From positions 1 to 47,413 of the forward strand of contig JAZQWV010000065.1 of the NCBI GenBank assembly GCA_045632525.1: 47,413 nt of DNA, read 5' to 3'. Positions 1-10,100 of the stretch are shown here, piece after piece. The translations under genes were made by a program, and so were the position numbers. Within the stretch, counting starts at the first letter, position 1. Each line of letters begins with the position of its first letter. The stretch is from Fimenecus sp045632525 (GTDB taxonomy: Bacteria > Bacillota > Clostridia > Oscillospirales > Acutalibacteraceae). The notes under the pieces were generated by a model. The model saw only the letters and a list, made by a program, of their open reading frames with translations, searched no databases and had not been told where the DNA came from.

Positions 1-230
1 CATATTCAAAATCCAATTCGGAATAGTTCTCACTAAAATGTTCTGTGTAGTCTAGTGGTGTGCATTCGTATTCGGTTAAAGTGTTCCATACTTGTTCATA
101 TGTGGCAGGAACTTTATCATCACCAACATTAACCATTAATAAAAACAAACCAAACAATCCTAGAATTGTGAGAATAAGAAAAATTATTCCTCTAACGGTC
201 ACTTTTTCATCTAATCTTGCTTTAGCCATT
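1..230 (-). CDS. Small membrane protein, 3' end outside window
   Basis: This reading frame begins MAKARLDEKVTVRGIIF and is still open at the left edge of the window, giving 76 visible residues. A ribosome binding site (GAGGTG, 7 nt from the ATG) supports the start. Residues about 14-33 form one strongly hydrophobic helix, so the product should be a single-pass membrane protein with a short N-terminal tail and an outer domain after GDDKVPATYEQVW. It begins 46 nt after the stop of the large dockerin gene on the same strand, with no obvious terminator between, so the two are probably cotranscribed. I do not recognise the family. Confidence 0.75.
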
Positions 231-276
231 TATTTCACCTCATTAAATATTTTAATTTTATTAGTCTTAATTAAAT

Positions 277-3200
277 CTAATATCCGCCAATTTTTAATGA
301 ACTTATGTCAATACAAAGTTGATAGTCTAAATCATTAACTACTCCGTCTTGATTTATGTCGGCAGCTTCTAAATAAGCACCTGTAAGCTCGTGGAAATTG
401 GCTATGTATAGGTCTATTGTGATTGCATCGAAGGCATCGATTGCTCCATCACCATTTACATCGCCTAAAATCACAATGGCGTATTCATCAATTACAGTTC
501 TGCTTGAAGAAAGAGTCTGGACAATTGTACCAGTAGCATTTATATATCCGTAATCGTTTTCAATCTGTAATAATGAACCATTATCGCTGACCGCAAAGTA
601 ATCATTAACTTTTCCACCAGCTTTAATACCTCGTAAATATTTATTTGTCTCGTCGACTTCTCCAGTTTGAGATGTCAGTGCATAGATACTACAGAAATCT
701 AATTGAACGAATCTAGCAGTTAAGATTCTATCCTGTGTTGCATTAAAAGAATACGATGAACCAGCGCCAAGAATCTTAACATTGTTCTCATACCAGCCAC
801 TGAAAATATATCCTTGTTCAGGTGTTGCACTTACTTCTATAATACTATCTTTTATGTAAATGCCTGTTCCTGAAACTGTTCCTCCAGAAGTTTCTGTACT
901 TACGGTTATTGAATAATCGGGATAGATAATATACTCTGAATAGTTGTTTGAATAATCATTTTCTGTTTCTGTAGTTTCCAGTGATAGATATACATAATTT
1001 GGTTCTTCACTAACTGCTGGTACAGAATTAGATTCAGTTAAATTGAAAGTACAAGCAACTTCCTCTCCCGGTTGAATGGATGCAAGTTCTTTAGTCTCAA
1101 GATTTGTTCCATAGTATGAATCTAAATAAAAACTCAGATTAGATGCATTTACAACATCATACCCTTCATTCTTAATTGTAACATGAAGTTCTCGACCTAA
1201 ATCGTTTCTGACCTCTTCCATTGAGCTTATAACTAAATCAGGGAAGCCAACAGACAAGGTGGATTCGTTATCTGTTTGGTTAATGTCATCGTGCTGTTGT
1301 GGTAAGATTTTCACCTTGTAATCTGTTCTTGTAATAGTTTCAGGTAAAGTGAATGAGAATTCTATATTTGAATACTCGTTTACTCCAACTTCTTTTTCAA
1401 TACTATTAGATTGAATAATGCTTCCATTTTCATCAATAACGTTAACAAGGAATTGATTTACTGGTAGTGAACCACGATTATATATATCAGCCGTCAATGT
1501 AAGTTCTTCGTTAGGAGCAATATAACCACTACAACCCAACTCGGATATTATGGAAATATCACAGAAATCTTCTTCTGCTTTTTGAATCAAACTTAATGTT
1601 CCGTAATAATTACCATCTATTGGTTCTTCCAATATTTCGGCATTACAATATGATAACTCAATATTGCCATTGGATGTTAAGCATGCATCCCAACCTCTGA
1701 TAACACCACCGACAGTAGTGATTGGACGAATAATTCCAAAAGAATTTGTTTCACTATTAAAGTCAGTTGCATAGAAGTCAACTTTTGGCTCATCAGCTAA
1801 TGTCCATACGATTGATTTATCTCCATTATTATTTCCGATAACATTTATTTCAGTAACTGTACCGTCAAATGTCTGAACAGTTTGCTTTGTAGATATATCT
1901 CCGTTTGTTATGCAGTTAATTGAGTTTTCACTAATCCAATATACTTCATCGTTCAAGATATCTACAGAATAATCGTGTACATCGTCATCTGTAAATTCAA
2001 CTGTTTCGGCACCATTATAGTAGAATATTTCTAAATCCTCATCAACATTAGATTTAGCAGAATAAACAACTACATTTGAATCGTTTATATATCCGGTTTC
2101 AATACTATTTATTGTTGACAAATCTGATGCAATATTTTCAATATCTTGCCAAGAACCGTCAATAAATTGTCGTCTGTGAATTGAGTTAGTTCCGCTCATA
2201 ACAAGAGAATCATTGTTGGAATTTTCTTGCCATACAACAGAAATATTATTACCAGATGATACTACAGAATATGTCATTTCTAAATTTTGATTAGAAGATG
2301 TAATAGCTGTAGTATTTTCCATTGTTGTACCATTCCAATGAGAATAGTATAACTCCATTTCCTGTGACATCTGTTCCAGAGTTACGTCTTCATCAAATGT
2401 AGTATTGGCATTTTGCCAAAGGATGTGAACACCACCTGTACCATCTGGTTGTATTTGTGCTTCAAAATCGGCAGTTTCATCATCCGAAACCGGCTGAGGT
2501 GTACTCCATGTAGTTCCATTGTAAATACTATACATCAATATTGTACGATTTTCAGCAGAACGATTTTGTGAATCGTCAATATATGTCATAAATAACTGGC
2601 CATTACCAAGGTCGATTATTTTCGGAGATGCATAAACTTGAACACCTGATTTGAATACATCAGGATTAGCCGTATCGGATAGGGCACTTACTTGTGATAG
2701 TGGTTCAATAAAACTCAAATTATCATAAACATCAATTGAAAGAGTCTCTTCTGATTGCGGATATAGTTTTACATTGAAAAAGTCCCAATCATACCGACCA
2801 TTCCAGAACAAGGCATTCCATTCAAAGAAAAAACTACCTGTAAACTCTGCTTCAAATGATTCTTGTAGAGTTCTAAATGGTATGCGGGTTAAACATTCTA
2901 ATTCACCACTCAATCCAACATAAGCTCGTGCAACATAAAGATTACCTTCAATTCCCACACTTGGTTTAATTGAAAAAACAAACTCTCCATTTGCACCCAA
3001 TGCCCCAGAATCATTTATGATAAGTTGAAGTTTACCTTGCAAACTGCCTTCAATTTGAAATTTGAGATAAAGTGTTGGAACAATAGGATATGAGATACTG
3101 GCTTTTGCTGTTGCCATCAATCCTAGCATTCCCTCAACTACTTTACCATCATTATTTATTTTTGCATAACCTAAAAAGTATCCGTTAAAATCGAATCCGA

Positions 3201-5514
3201 CTTTGACCCCTTTATCATATAAGCTACCCTTAAAACTATCTTTTATAGATGTGTATGTTGTATTGGGTTGACCTATTTTATATAAGGTTTTCTTTACCTG
3301 TTCGTAAGCTTCATTGCATTTGTTGATTTTTTCACGTGTTCCACCAATTTCAGTTTCCGCACCTGCTAATCGTAATCCAATTAATACTTTTGTGGCTTTT
3401 TCATCGTGGTCATACCATGTTTCTATTTGTGCAATCTTTGTTTCAAAAGATATATCAAATTGGAATAATGGTACTTCATCACCAAAAATGTTTACTGTAG
3501 GACCATAAAGCGTGTCACTATCTGTATTACCAACATTAATACCATTAGCAGTCAAATCATCCGTTGCTTCAACATCTTTTAACCAAGATACACCGTCATC
3601 TCTACCGGAAACACCGTCTTTATCAATTTCAAAATCACCATCAGCACTTGAAATCTTCAAAAGATTGTCTCCATCTTTATTACCAAACTGGTCAAAAGCC
3701 CAATTGGACGGCATTTTAAAACCAAGGTTGCCGCTAAATCCTGTTGACATGTTTGCTACAAAGCTACAACAAGCATATCCTGCATCAGAAACACGAGAAC
3801 AAACATTTCTTGTGCCATAAATGCCTACCTTGTATGCACTTGAGCTTGATACCTCGTCATATACTTCTTTAAAATACGGAATAATATTTGATGTAATCTG
3901 GTAGTCTAAAGTATCAAAGTCAACAGCAAAATAAATGATGGTATCATCAGGTAAGCCTAGTGCTTTAGCGGCATTGACAGCGGCTTTTCCGTCAAGTTGC
4001 CCATTTTTTGCAGTAAACTCGCTTAATGCTGTTCCACCATCTTGATAGATAGGAAAAAATTTCAAACCGGCTTCAAGAATTATTTCTGCTTCTTCACGTG
4101 AAAGGGCCTTATTAATTCCACCACCATATGTACCTGTTAAATATCTACCAATATATTCATATCCATTCTCAACTAAAGCTTGGGCTTTTGCTTCAGTTAA
4201 AATTGTGGCACAGTCTGCGGCTATTGCGTTACGATATTTATCTCCGCAACTGATGAATAAAGATAGCCATGTACCGGTATTAGCCGTTCCGTTAACAACA
4301 ATTGCATGATGTTCTTGAAATTCTCTGATAGCTTGCTTGGTAGTATTGTCATATACACCATCGAAATCACCATCACCAAAGCCATTAACATATAGGGCAA
4401 ACTGCATAAGCTTGGTAAAATTTTGAATCTCTTTGTATGTGTACAAATCACTATCTGTCTCACCAGGATATTTTCGTGCAGCATTTTCATTGTTTCTATC
4501 ATATGGAATTGTAGGACAACAAAGTTTTGTTGTATTTCCGAAATTACCAGTAGCAACACCGACAGGCAATCCTTCTTCTGCTTGCAAAGCGTAAACAAGA
4601 GCTTTGTTTGTGTTTCGACCATATACACCGTCGCATGGATTCAATCCTGTATATTCTTCATAATTACGATTAAGCCACTGTTGAAAATTACGTATTTTAT
4701 AATTACTGCCATATGATGCAGGTAACAGTTTGAAGCTATCCATTGACATAAGAGCCTTCATAATATTTAAGGATACCACACCGTCTTGTTCAAGTAAACC
4801 CGCATCTACTTGTAACTGCTTAATTGCGTTCTCAACACCTTCATCAAAAACAGCGTTAAATGTTACAACTCCATCACTATCCATGGATATGTTATATCCC
4901 GGAGAATAGCCCTTACACCACAACGCACCTTGCAAAATAGCATATTTATTGTCTGTTACACCATCTTGTCTTCGTAAAATGTTCTCTGAGTATAATCTGC
5001 TTGTTGTAGAACCAAAATTATTAGACAAACTGGTTATTCCAAGCTCATGTTGTAAAGCTCGTATAAGGCCATAAATGGTATTCCAACCTGTCTTACCATT
5101 CTCCGTAATAGGGTTAAAGCCCTCTACATCACCATATTCTTGATTTAACCATTTTTGTGTTAAATAGACCATATCATCTCCCGGCAAATCATCTGCTATG
5201 GATGAGACTCCATAATCATTTATTACTTGTGGGTATTCAACACAATTAATATCAGCAGTTTCAGGAAAATAGTCATCTGAAATTTCTACTGAATCATCAG
5301 CCAAAATAAATTGGCTGTCTTTGCTCATATCAACAATTTCAGCATTATTCAAAGCTTGTACAATTTCTTCTTCAGGCATTGAAACTTCAGGTTGTGCTAA
5401 ACTTTCAATGCCTGAAGCAATCGCCGACATTATAGGGCTTTCTAATGCCAGTAGAATTACAAGTGCTAAAACAATTGAAATCGCTGATTTGAAAAAAATC
5501 CTAACCTTTTTCAC
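277..5514 (-). CDS. Secreted multidomain protein with DUF1906-like glycoside hydrolase domain and C-terminal dockerin
   Basis: 1745 residues. I place the start at the GTG at 5514 (MKKVRIFFKSAIS...) because AGAGGG lies 6 nt before it and a clean signal peptide follows; an upstream in-frame ATG lacks a site. Order: signal peptide (1-35), three peptidoglycan-binding-like repeats (about 110-430), a DUF1906/Rv2525c-like TIM-barrel domain (about 440-620, with IGRYL, FFPIYQ, YFAVDFD, GIYGT), a beta-rich region, a region with bladed-propeller-like repeats (about 950-1310), CARDB-like Ig domains (1320-1520), an InlB-B-type repeat (1530-1600) and a type I dockerin (about 1683-1745) with paired DVNGDGAID and DINQDGVVND calcium loops. 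The dockerin predicts docking to a cohesin scaffold. The substrate is probably a wall or glycan polymer, which is inference. A weak LytTR-like repeat lies upstream. Confidence 0.85.
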   Translation of the reverse strand: MKKVRIFFKSAISIVLALVILLALESPIMSAIASGIESLAQPEVSMPEEEIVQALNNAEIVDMSKDSQFILADDSVEISDDYFPETADINCVEYPQVINDYGVSSIADDLPGDDMVYLTQKWLNQEYGDVEGFNPITENGKTGWNTIYGLIRALQHELGITSLSNNFGSTTSRLYSENILRRQDGVTDNKYAILQGALWCKGYSPGYNISMDSDGVVTFNAVFDEGVENAIKQLQVDAGLLEQDGVVSLNIMKALMSMDSFKLLPASYGSNYKIRNFQQWLNRNYEEYTGLNPCDGVYGRNTNKALVYALQAEEGLPVGVATGNFGNTTKLCCPTIPYDRNNENAARKYPGETDSDLYTYKEIQNFTKLMQFALYVNGFGDGDFDGVYDNTTKQAIREFQEHHAIVVNGTANTGTWLSLFISCGDKYRNAIAADCATILTEAKAQALVENGYEYIGRYLTGTYGGGINKALSREEAEIILEAGLKFFPIYQDGGTALSEFTAKNGQLDGKAAVNAAKALGLPDDTIIYFAVDFDTLDYQITSNIIPYFKEVYDEVSSSSAYKVGIYGTRNVCSRVSDAGYACCSFVANMSTGFSGNLGFKMPSNWAFDQFGNKDGDNLLKISSADGDFEIDKDGVSGRDDGVSWLKDVEATDDLTANGINVGNTDSDTLYGPTVNIFGDEVPLFQFDISFETKIAQIETWYDHDEKATKVLIGLRLAGAETEIGGTREKINKCNEAYEQVKKTLYKIGQPNTTYTSIKDSFKGSLYDKGVKVGFDFNGYFLGYAKINNDGKVVEGMLGLMATAKASISYPIVPTLYLKFQIEGSLQGKLQLIINDSGALGANGEFVFSIKPSVGIEGNLYVARAYVGLSGELECLTRIPFRTLQESFEAEFTGSFFFEWNALFWNGRYDWDFFNVKLYPQSEETLSIDVYDNLSFIEPLSQVSALSDTANPDVFKSGVQVYASPKIIDLGNGQLFMTYIDDSQNRSAENRTILMYSIYNGTTWSTPQPVSDDETADFEAQIQPDGTGGVHILWQNANTTFDEDVTLEQMSQEMELYYSHWNGTTMENTTAITSSNQNLEMTYSVVSSGNNISVVWQENSNNDSLVMSGTNSIHRRQFIDGSWQDIENIASDLSTINSIETGYINDSNVVVYSAKSNVDEDLEIFYYNGAETVEFTDDDVHDYSVDILNDEVYWISENSINCITNGDISTKQTVQTFDGTVTEINVIGNNNGDKSIVWTLADEPKVDFYATDFNSETNSFGIIRPITTVGGVIRGWDACLTSNGNIELSYCNAEILEEPIDGNYYGTLSLIQKAEEDFCDISIISELGCSGYIAPNEELTLTADIYNRGSLPVNQFLVNVIDENGSIIQSNSIEKEVGVNEYSNIEFSFTLPETITRTDYKVKILPQQHDDINQTDNESTLSVGFPDLVISSMEEVRNDLGRELHVTIKNEGYDVVNASNLSFYLDSYYGTNLETKELASIQPGEEVACTFNLTESNSVPAVSEEPNYVYLSLETTETENDYSNNYSEYIIYPDYSITVSTETSGGTVSGTGIYIKDSIIEVSATPEQGYIFSGWYENNVKILGAGSSYSFNATQDRILTARFVQLDFCSIYALTSQTGEVDETNKYLRGIKAGGKVNDYFAVSDNGSLLQIENDYGYINATGTIVQTLSSSRTVIDEYAIVILGDVNGDGAIDAFDAITIDLYIANFHELTGAYLEAADINQDGVVNDLDYQLCIDISSLKIGGY

Positions 5515-5670
5515 AATAATCCCTCTTTTCATTTTACCGTAATTTTTCAAAAAAATAGACAACACACCATTTCTATTTTTTTGAAATAAAACCTTTATTC
5601 ACCAATAAATAAAACACCTCTCTATCCAATTTGGGTATACTATATTAATCGAATTTTGATATGATTTTGT

Positions 5671-5700
5671 GACAAATGCTTTGAAAGACATCAGACATGT
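5671..5700 (-). promoter_or_regulatory. Weak candidate LytTR-type direct repeat upstream of the dockerin gene
   Basis: On the minus strand ACATGTCTG and GCATTTGTC start exactly 21 bp apart, followed about 35 bp later by a TATAGT -10-like box without a good -35. The spacing and the GCATTT half-site match the repeats in front of three other genes here, but the second half-site is poor. Confidence 0.25.
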
Positions 5701-5744
5701 GATTAGTGTAAATAGTGATTATTATTCAGACTATATAACAAAAA

Positions 5745-5795
5745 GAGCCACCTACAACCAAGGGACAACTATGTCCTTTAGTTGGCAGGTGGCTC
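5745..5795 (-). terminator. Long three-part hairpin, terminator-like on the minus strand
   Basis: Outer arms GAGCCACCT and AGGTGGCTC (9 bp), middle arms CCAA and TTGG, inner arms GGACA and TGTCC around loop ACTA. On the minus strand the hairpin is followed by TTTTTG. No minus-strand gene lies directly upstream, so it may end a small RNA, act as a leader attenuator for the dockerin gene, or be a leftover palindromic end of an IS200/IS605-like element. Confidence 0.5.
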
Positions 5796-6149
5796 CTGTC
5801 ATTACGATAGGAGAAAGTGAACTGCTCACTTGAAAATATACAGCAGAAAAGAAAAACTATGCCATAAACATATACAATTGTTCGTAAACTCATTGAAAAA
5901 TAAAACTATATTTTTCATAGCAGTATCATTCGTCACGGAGATGGTATTCAAGCTTAAACTTTTTTTAACATTTTCTTTTCCTTTTCACTCATACAATCAT
6001 CTCAAAATCATTTCACTGATATATGCTTATGTAAAAGTGTTTTGCGACAGAAAGCATACAACTCTTTTGTCACAAAATGTCGTTTGATTACGATTTATAT
6101 TATATAGAGTAGTGTAATTTGTTATTGCAAATATAGTTGAGGATTTTTT

Positions 6150-6656
6150 ATGAGTGTATTAATTGATAATAAAACAGATAGTAAAGAAAAAGTGAAGTCA
6201 ATCGTTCTCGAGTTTCTTGAGAAAAACGAGATTCCATATAGTTTAATAGAAAATGATGATTGTGAGAGTATTCACATTGACTTGAGTTTTGATAATGAAA
6301 CACTCAAAAGTGATTTCTATTATGCTCCATTGGTTGTAGAAACAAGTGATAAAGATATAAGTAAAGTTTATCCTTATGAGATAATGCATATCGCTATAGA
6401 AGACAGAGAATCTGTTCTTTACTTAACTGATAAAAAAGTAATCAGAACTAATTACAACATATCTCATTGGGAGGATGTTTTGTCATCAAGATGTTTTAAA
6501 AGACCACATAATAGTTATATAGTTAATTTGAATTATGTAACAAAGGTTACTCGAGATTTTGTGTATTTGGAATATCGAAATAATAAATACACTATATATA
6601 CATCTCAAAGAAAAGTTGCAAATTTCAAAAAAGCATTTATAGATTTTGGACAATGA
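6150..6656 (+). CDS. Stand-alone LytTR-domain DNA-binding regulator
   Basis: 168 residues. The C-terminal part (about 80-165) is a LytTR DNA-binding domain: a strand pair with ESVLYLTDKK, then RCFKRPHNSYIVNLNYV and YTIYTSQRKVANFKKAF. The PHNSYIVNLNYV segment is identical to that in the AgrA-like regulator encoded at 37.6-38.3 kb. There is no receiver domain; the first 80 residues are an uncharacterised alpha/beta segment that might sense or dimerise. A terminator follows, so it is monocistronic. Its closest neighbour is the giant gene at 7198, whose promoter carries LytTR-like repeats, so I infer that it controls that gene. Binding of LytTR domains to 9-bp direct repeats spaced by 12-13 bp is established for the family; the target here is inferred. 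Confidence 0.85.
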   Translation: MSVLIDNKTDSKEKVKSIVLEFLEKNEIPYSLIENDDCESIHIDLSFDNETLKSDFYYAPLVVETSDKDISKVYPYEIMHIAIEDRESVLYLTDKKVIRTNYNISHWEDVLSSRCFKRPHNSYIVNLNYVTKVTRDFVYLEYRNNKYTIYTSQRKVANFKKAFIDFGQ

Positions 6657-6666
6657 TGTGTATTAA

Positions 6667-6712
6667 TAAAATAAATAAACCGGCAGGAAAATCTTGTCGG
6701 TTTATTTATTTA
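6667..6712 (+). terminator. Intrinsic terminator of the LytTR gene
   Basis: Arms AATAAATAAACCG and CGGTTTATTTATT close over a loop of 15 bases directly after the LytTR stop codon. The A- and T-rich flanks make it potentially bidirectional. Confidence 0.8.
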
Positions 6713-7197
6713 TAAAAGAACAAATTATGGACGTATCATTTACCTTTGTTAACCGAGATCAGCACAAAGCAATTGTCATCCATCTTTGAATGTGATTTTT
6801 TGTGTAATAGGATGACATTTAGAATAATAGTAGTATGATAAAGTTTTTTGTCATAAAAAGTCTTCTATAATTTTATAATATCGATTGTGTCATTTTTATG
6901 TAATATGCGTGATAAAAATACCTCGAAAATTAAGCATTTTTGTCGAAAATCAATGCATTTTTGCAAAGAGAATTGAAGATAAACTATTGTTTTAAATATA
7001 ATGTACTATGTGTAAATATAGTTGATTGTTTACATATTTTCATGTTGCCTTGCTTAAATACTAGGATTGATACTTCTAAAGGATTTAGTTAAAGAAATAC
7101 AGTCTTTGTTTAAGTGTAATGCTTTTTAAGTGCTGTTTCCTTTATGTGCAGCTATAATTTTATATAAATAGGATTTTACAAAAGGGAGAAATAATAT
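6713..7197 (+). other. Long upstream region of the giant GHKL-PRT-phosphoesterase gene
   Basis: No gene is seen. The stretch holds an inverted repeat TGTCATCC / GGATGACA (6774-6781 and 6810-6817), the LytTR-like repeats and promoter at 6934-7002, and then about 190 bases that would be an unusually long leader if transcription starts near 7009. I found no recognised riboswitch fold in the leader. The gene's Shine-Dalgarno sequence (GGGAG) lies near 7182. Confidence 0.5.
6934..7002 (+). promoter_or_regulatory. LytTR-type direct repeat and promoter of the giant gene
   Basis: GCATTTTTG occurs at 6934-6942 and again at 6955-6963, an exact 9-bp direct repeat with 21-bp periodicity (two helical turns). 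Ten bases downstream follow TTGAAG (6973-6978), an 18-bp spacer and TATAAT (6997-7002). Repeats placed just upstream of a -35 box are the usual layout of promoters activated by LytTR regulators. Confidence 0.6.
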
Positions 7198-10100
7198 ATG
7201 AAACTTAAATCATTTAATAATACTATTGAAGATTGGAAAAATATCAAAAAAACTATTGAAAGTTTAATTAAAAATAAATCAAATGAAAGTATAGAGTTAG
7301 AAGTAAAAGTATCTGTTAAAGATAGTGACCCTTCTAGTGATGTGTTATTATTACAACATTATTTCCCGATTGCAGATGTAGCAAGAGATTCAATGATTAA
7401 AACAAGTTTAAATGTAGTTATAAATGGTAATGCACATGACTTAACTACAGAAACCAAGTGGTTTCAAGTTAATCAATATCTTTATGTGCAAAATCTAACA
7501 CGTGAAGGTATAAATATCACAATAAATGGAAAAGCAGTTGAAGTTCAAACAAGATATGGGAGACTAATTCCAGTTATGTGTGTGAATAATCATACTAAAG
7601 ATAAGTTTTATTATAAGGATATTGTTAGAACTTTTTCTGATTTTGAAACAATGAAATTACTTGTAGATTTCTCTAAAGTAATTATCACAGCTGAAGATAC
7701 TCGAGTAATAAAAACAAGCAAAGAACATCGAAATATTATTGATAAATGCAATTATATATACGATAAATTGAAGTTAATGAGCGAGGAAGAAGTTTTAGCA
7801 GATAAAAAATATCTTGAAAAATTATTTTTCCTATCTAAAAACGATAATGTTTATAATATATATATCAAACTCTTTTTATCCAATATAATATACATAATGA
7901 CCACGATTAAGGGAACAAAGGATGACCAAATAAGTTCTAAAAACAAGATCGCACTCGTTGAACAATTAATAGAATTTTACAATAAAAAGTGTGATAATCT
8001 ACCCGTCTTTACTTTATACATATGGTCACTTTTAGTTCGATGCTCATTTGAAGAAAAAATCATATTTAATACAGATAAAGATACAAAAGAAAAGCATCTT
8101 TTCAATAGTATACTTGAAAAATTTTTAATAGATGCATCATCATATACTGATGGTATTTATCAGATAATCGAAAATTCCTGTCTTTATTCTGAAAGTAAAT
8201 GCGCAAGTTATTCAATACGATTGTATAATACAGACGTTGATGTACAAGGTGATGCGTTGATACACAATGCAAATACTATAAAAAAAATATCAGACACTTA
8301 TGAAAACATTACAAAATATAATAATTCTAAAATGTATGTTGAAATTACAATACTTGATAATGCTTATAACAAAGATTCTAACGAACCTAGAGGCATGGTG
8401 TGGCATTATAACGCCGATAATCCCAATCTCAAAAGTAAGTTAACTACATTAAAAGAACTCTTTAACAGGAAACCACAAAACCAAGAAGATGTGTTACTTC
8501 ATTATGGATTAAGAACTTTTGAGCGTATTGTTTTGTTAAACAGAGGATGTCTTATCGTAAAGACTGCTAATGTTAATGGGGAATATATTGCTATAAATAA
8601 AAAAGGAAACTATTTGCGTGATGATTATTATGAGTATGAAAAAAATAGTAATGGGGATGAGAAAAAGATAATTGAAAATAATTATAATGTCACTTCTTAT
8701 AAAATACTTATACCTGTTTATACAAATTTTGAGTCTGCTAATAGTTATGTGAAAACACAAGAAAAGGCTGTTTTTGAAACAGATTCAATATTAAATCCGC
8801 CAAAACAAACATATATTTATTTAGAGGATATAATTACAAATGCTTTTTCCAAAAGCAAAAATACAGTTTTGGAAAAAGCGTATGTAGAACTGAAAAATAA
8901 GGTTAAAGAAGATAACTGTATTATTTGTATCGGCACGAAAGAATACCAATATCATAATATTGAATTATTAGCAAAAACTTTAATGCGCTATGCGTTGGAA
9001 AACAAAAATAAAACTAATAGAATCGCGATTTTTTTTGATAATAAAAGTTATATTAATGAATTTGTACGAATATACTCCGTTTTCTTTGATAAAACAGGAG
9101 ATAATTTTAATGAATTCAGAGTTATCAACACACAATTAGCACTCTGTAGTATGGGAACAAGCGGACCAGAAGTTAATTTTATTCTTTCCGGCTCAAATCT
9201 GATATCAGCCAGACATAATGCAAGTTCTTATTCTTATTATAACTCAGAAGCCTCATTGGAATTTTTACACTTGGTTGAGCACTTGACAAGATGCGAAACG
9301 ACGGAAAAATCCGAATTGGTTATACAGCCGGTTTTTCCATTTGATTTGCATTTAAAAAATACGAATTTTGAAGTATCAGATGGAAGTTGCATGGAAGATG
9401 AACCTTGGTTTTATAAACACATTAATCATGTTTTAAACACAGAACTTCAAAAAAACAGTTATGGCTGTAAGATTGAAAATGTAAACGTTGCAATAGGTTC
9501 TAAAATTCATATTGACACTTTTTATAATGCAGAACTGCTATTTCATAATTACGGAAATGTTTGCAGATTCGCCTATATGATAGCACAGCAGATTCTTTAT
9601 GAAGATGTAAAAAAAGAACGATTGCTTTTGATTGGTTATGAAGAGTACTCCTCACTTTTAATTAATGAAGTTAAAAGTATAATAGAGTTGCATAAAGGAA
9701 TAAGGGTTGATACTTTAATATTCTCTTCTGAAACAGATGAATTAGACGTAGAAAAACAAGGAGGATTATGGCCTAAATTTAAAAAGTTTATAAAGAACAA
9801 TAATATCGATAATTATGTTTCATATATTGTTTTGCCTGTAGCTACAACACTAACTACTATTTATAAAATAAGAAATATTATGAAAAGGATACTTCTTACA
9901 GAGCCGGAATTTGGTGTAAACACGGCTCTTATTGTTGTGGGAGGAACTCATAAAATAAATTCTGCCCAAAATACTCAGGGCGTAGAGTTTGGATATTGGG
10001 AAAGTGTAGATACTATAGCAAAACAAATCGTTATAAATGATAATAGTTTAAAAAACGATATTGACAAGGTAACAAAATATTACTTTAGTCCCGTTAGCAA

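Larger units (their letters stand above)
5515..6149. other. Intergenic region between the dockerin gene and the LytTR gene
   Basis: This stretch holds no convincing gene; an 85-codon frame at 5830-6087 has a TTG start and no ribosome binding site. It contains the upstream region of the dockerin gene (an AT-rich stretch around 5635-5650 that can serve as a minus-strand -10 box), a strong 51-base hairpin at 5745-5795, and the upstream region of the LytTR gene. The motif TTTTGTGACAAA near 5666 recurs as TTTTGTCACAAAA near 6065, a near-palindrome in front of both divergent genes and a possible shared operator. Confidence 0.5.

Noticed and set aside
4221..4628. Long antisense and alternative-frame ORFs inside the dockerin, beta-helix and RHS genes
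   Set aside because: They have no ribosome binding sites and mirror the repetitive coding sequence of the large genes.
5830..6087. 85-codon frame starting MKIYSRKEK
   Set aside because: TTG start, no Shine-Dalgarno sequence, lysine/phenylalanine-biased composition as expected from AT-rich noncoding DNA.
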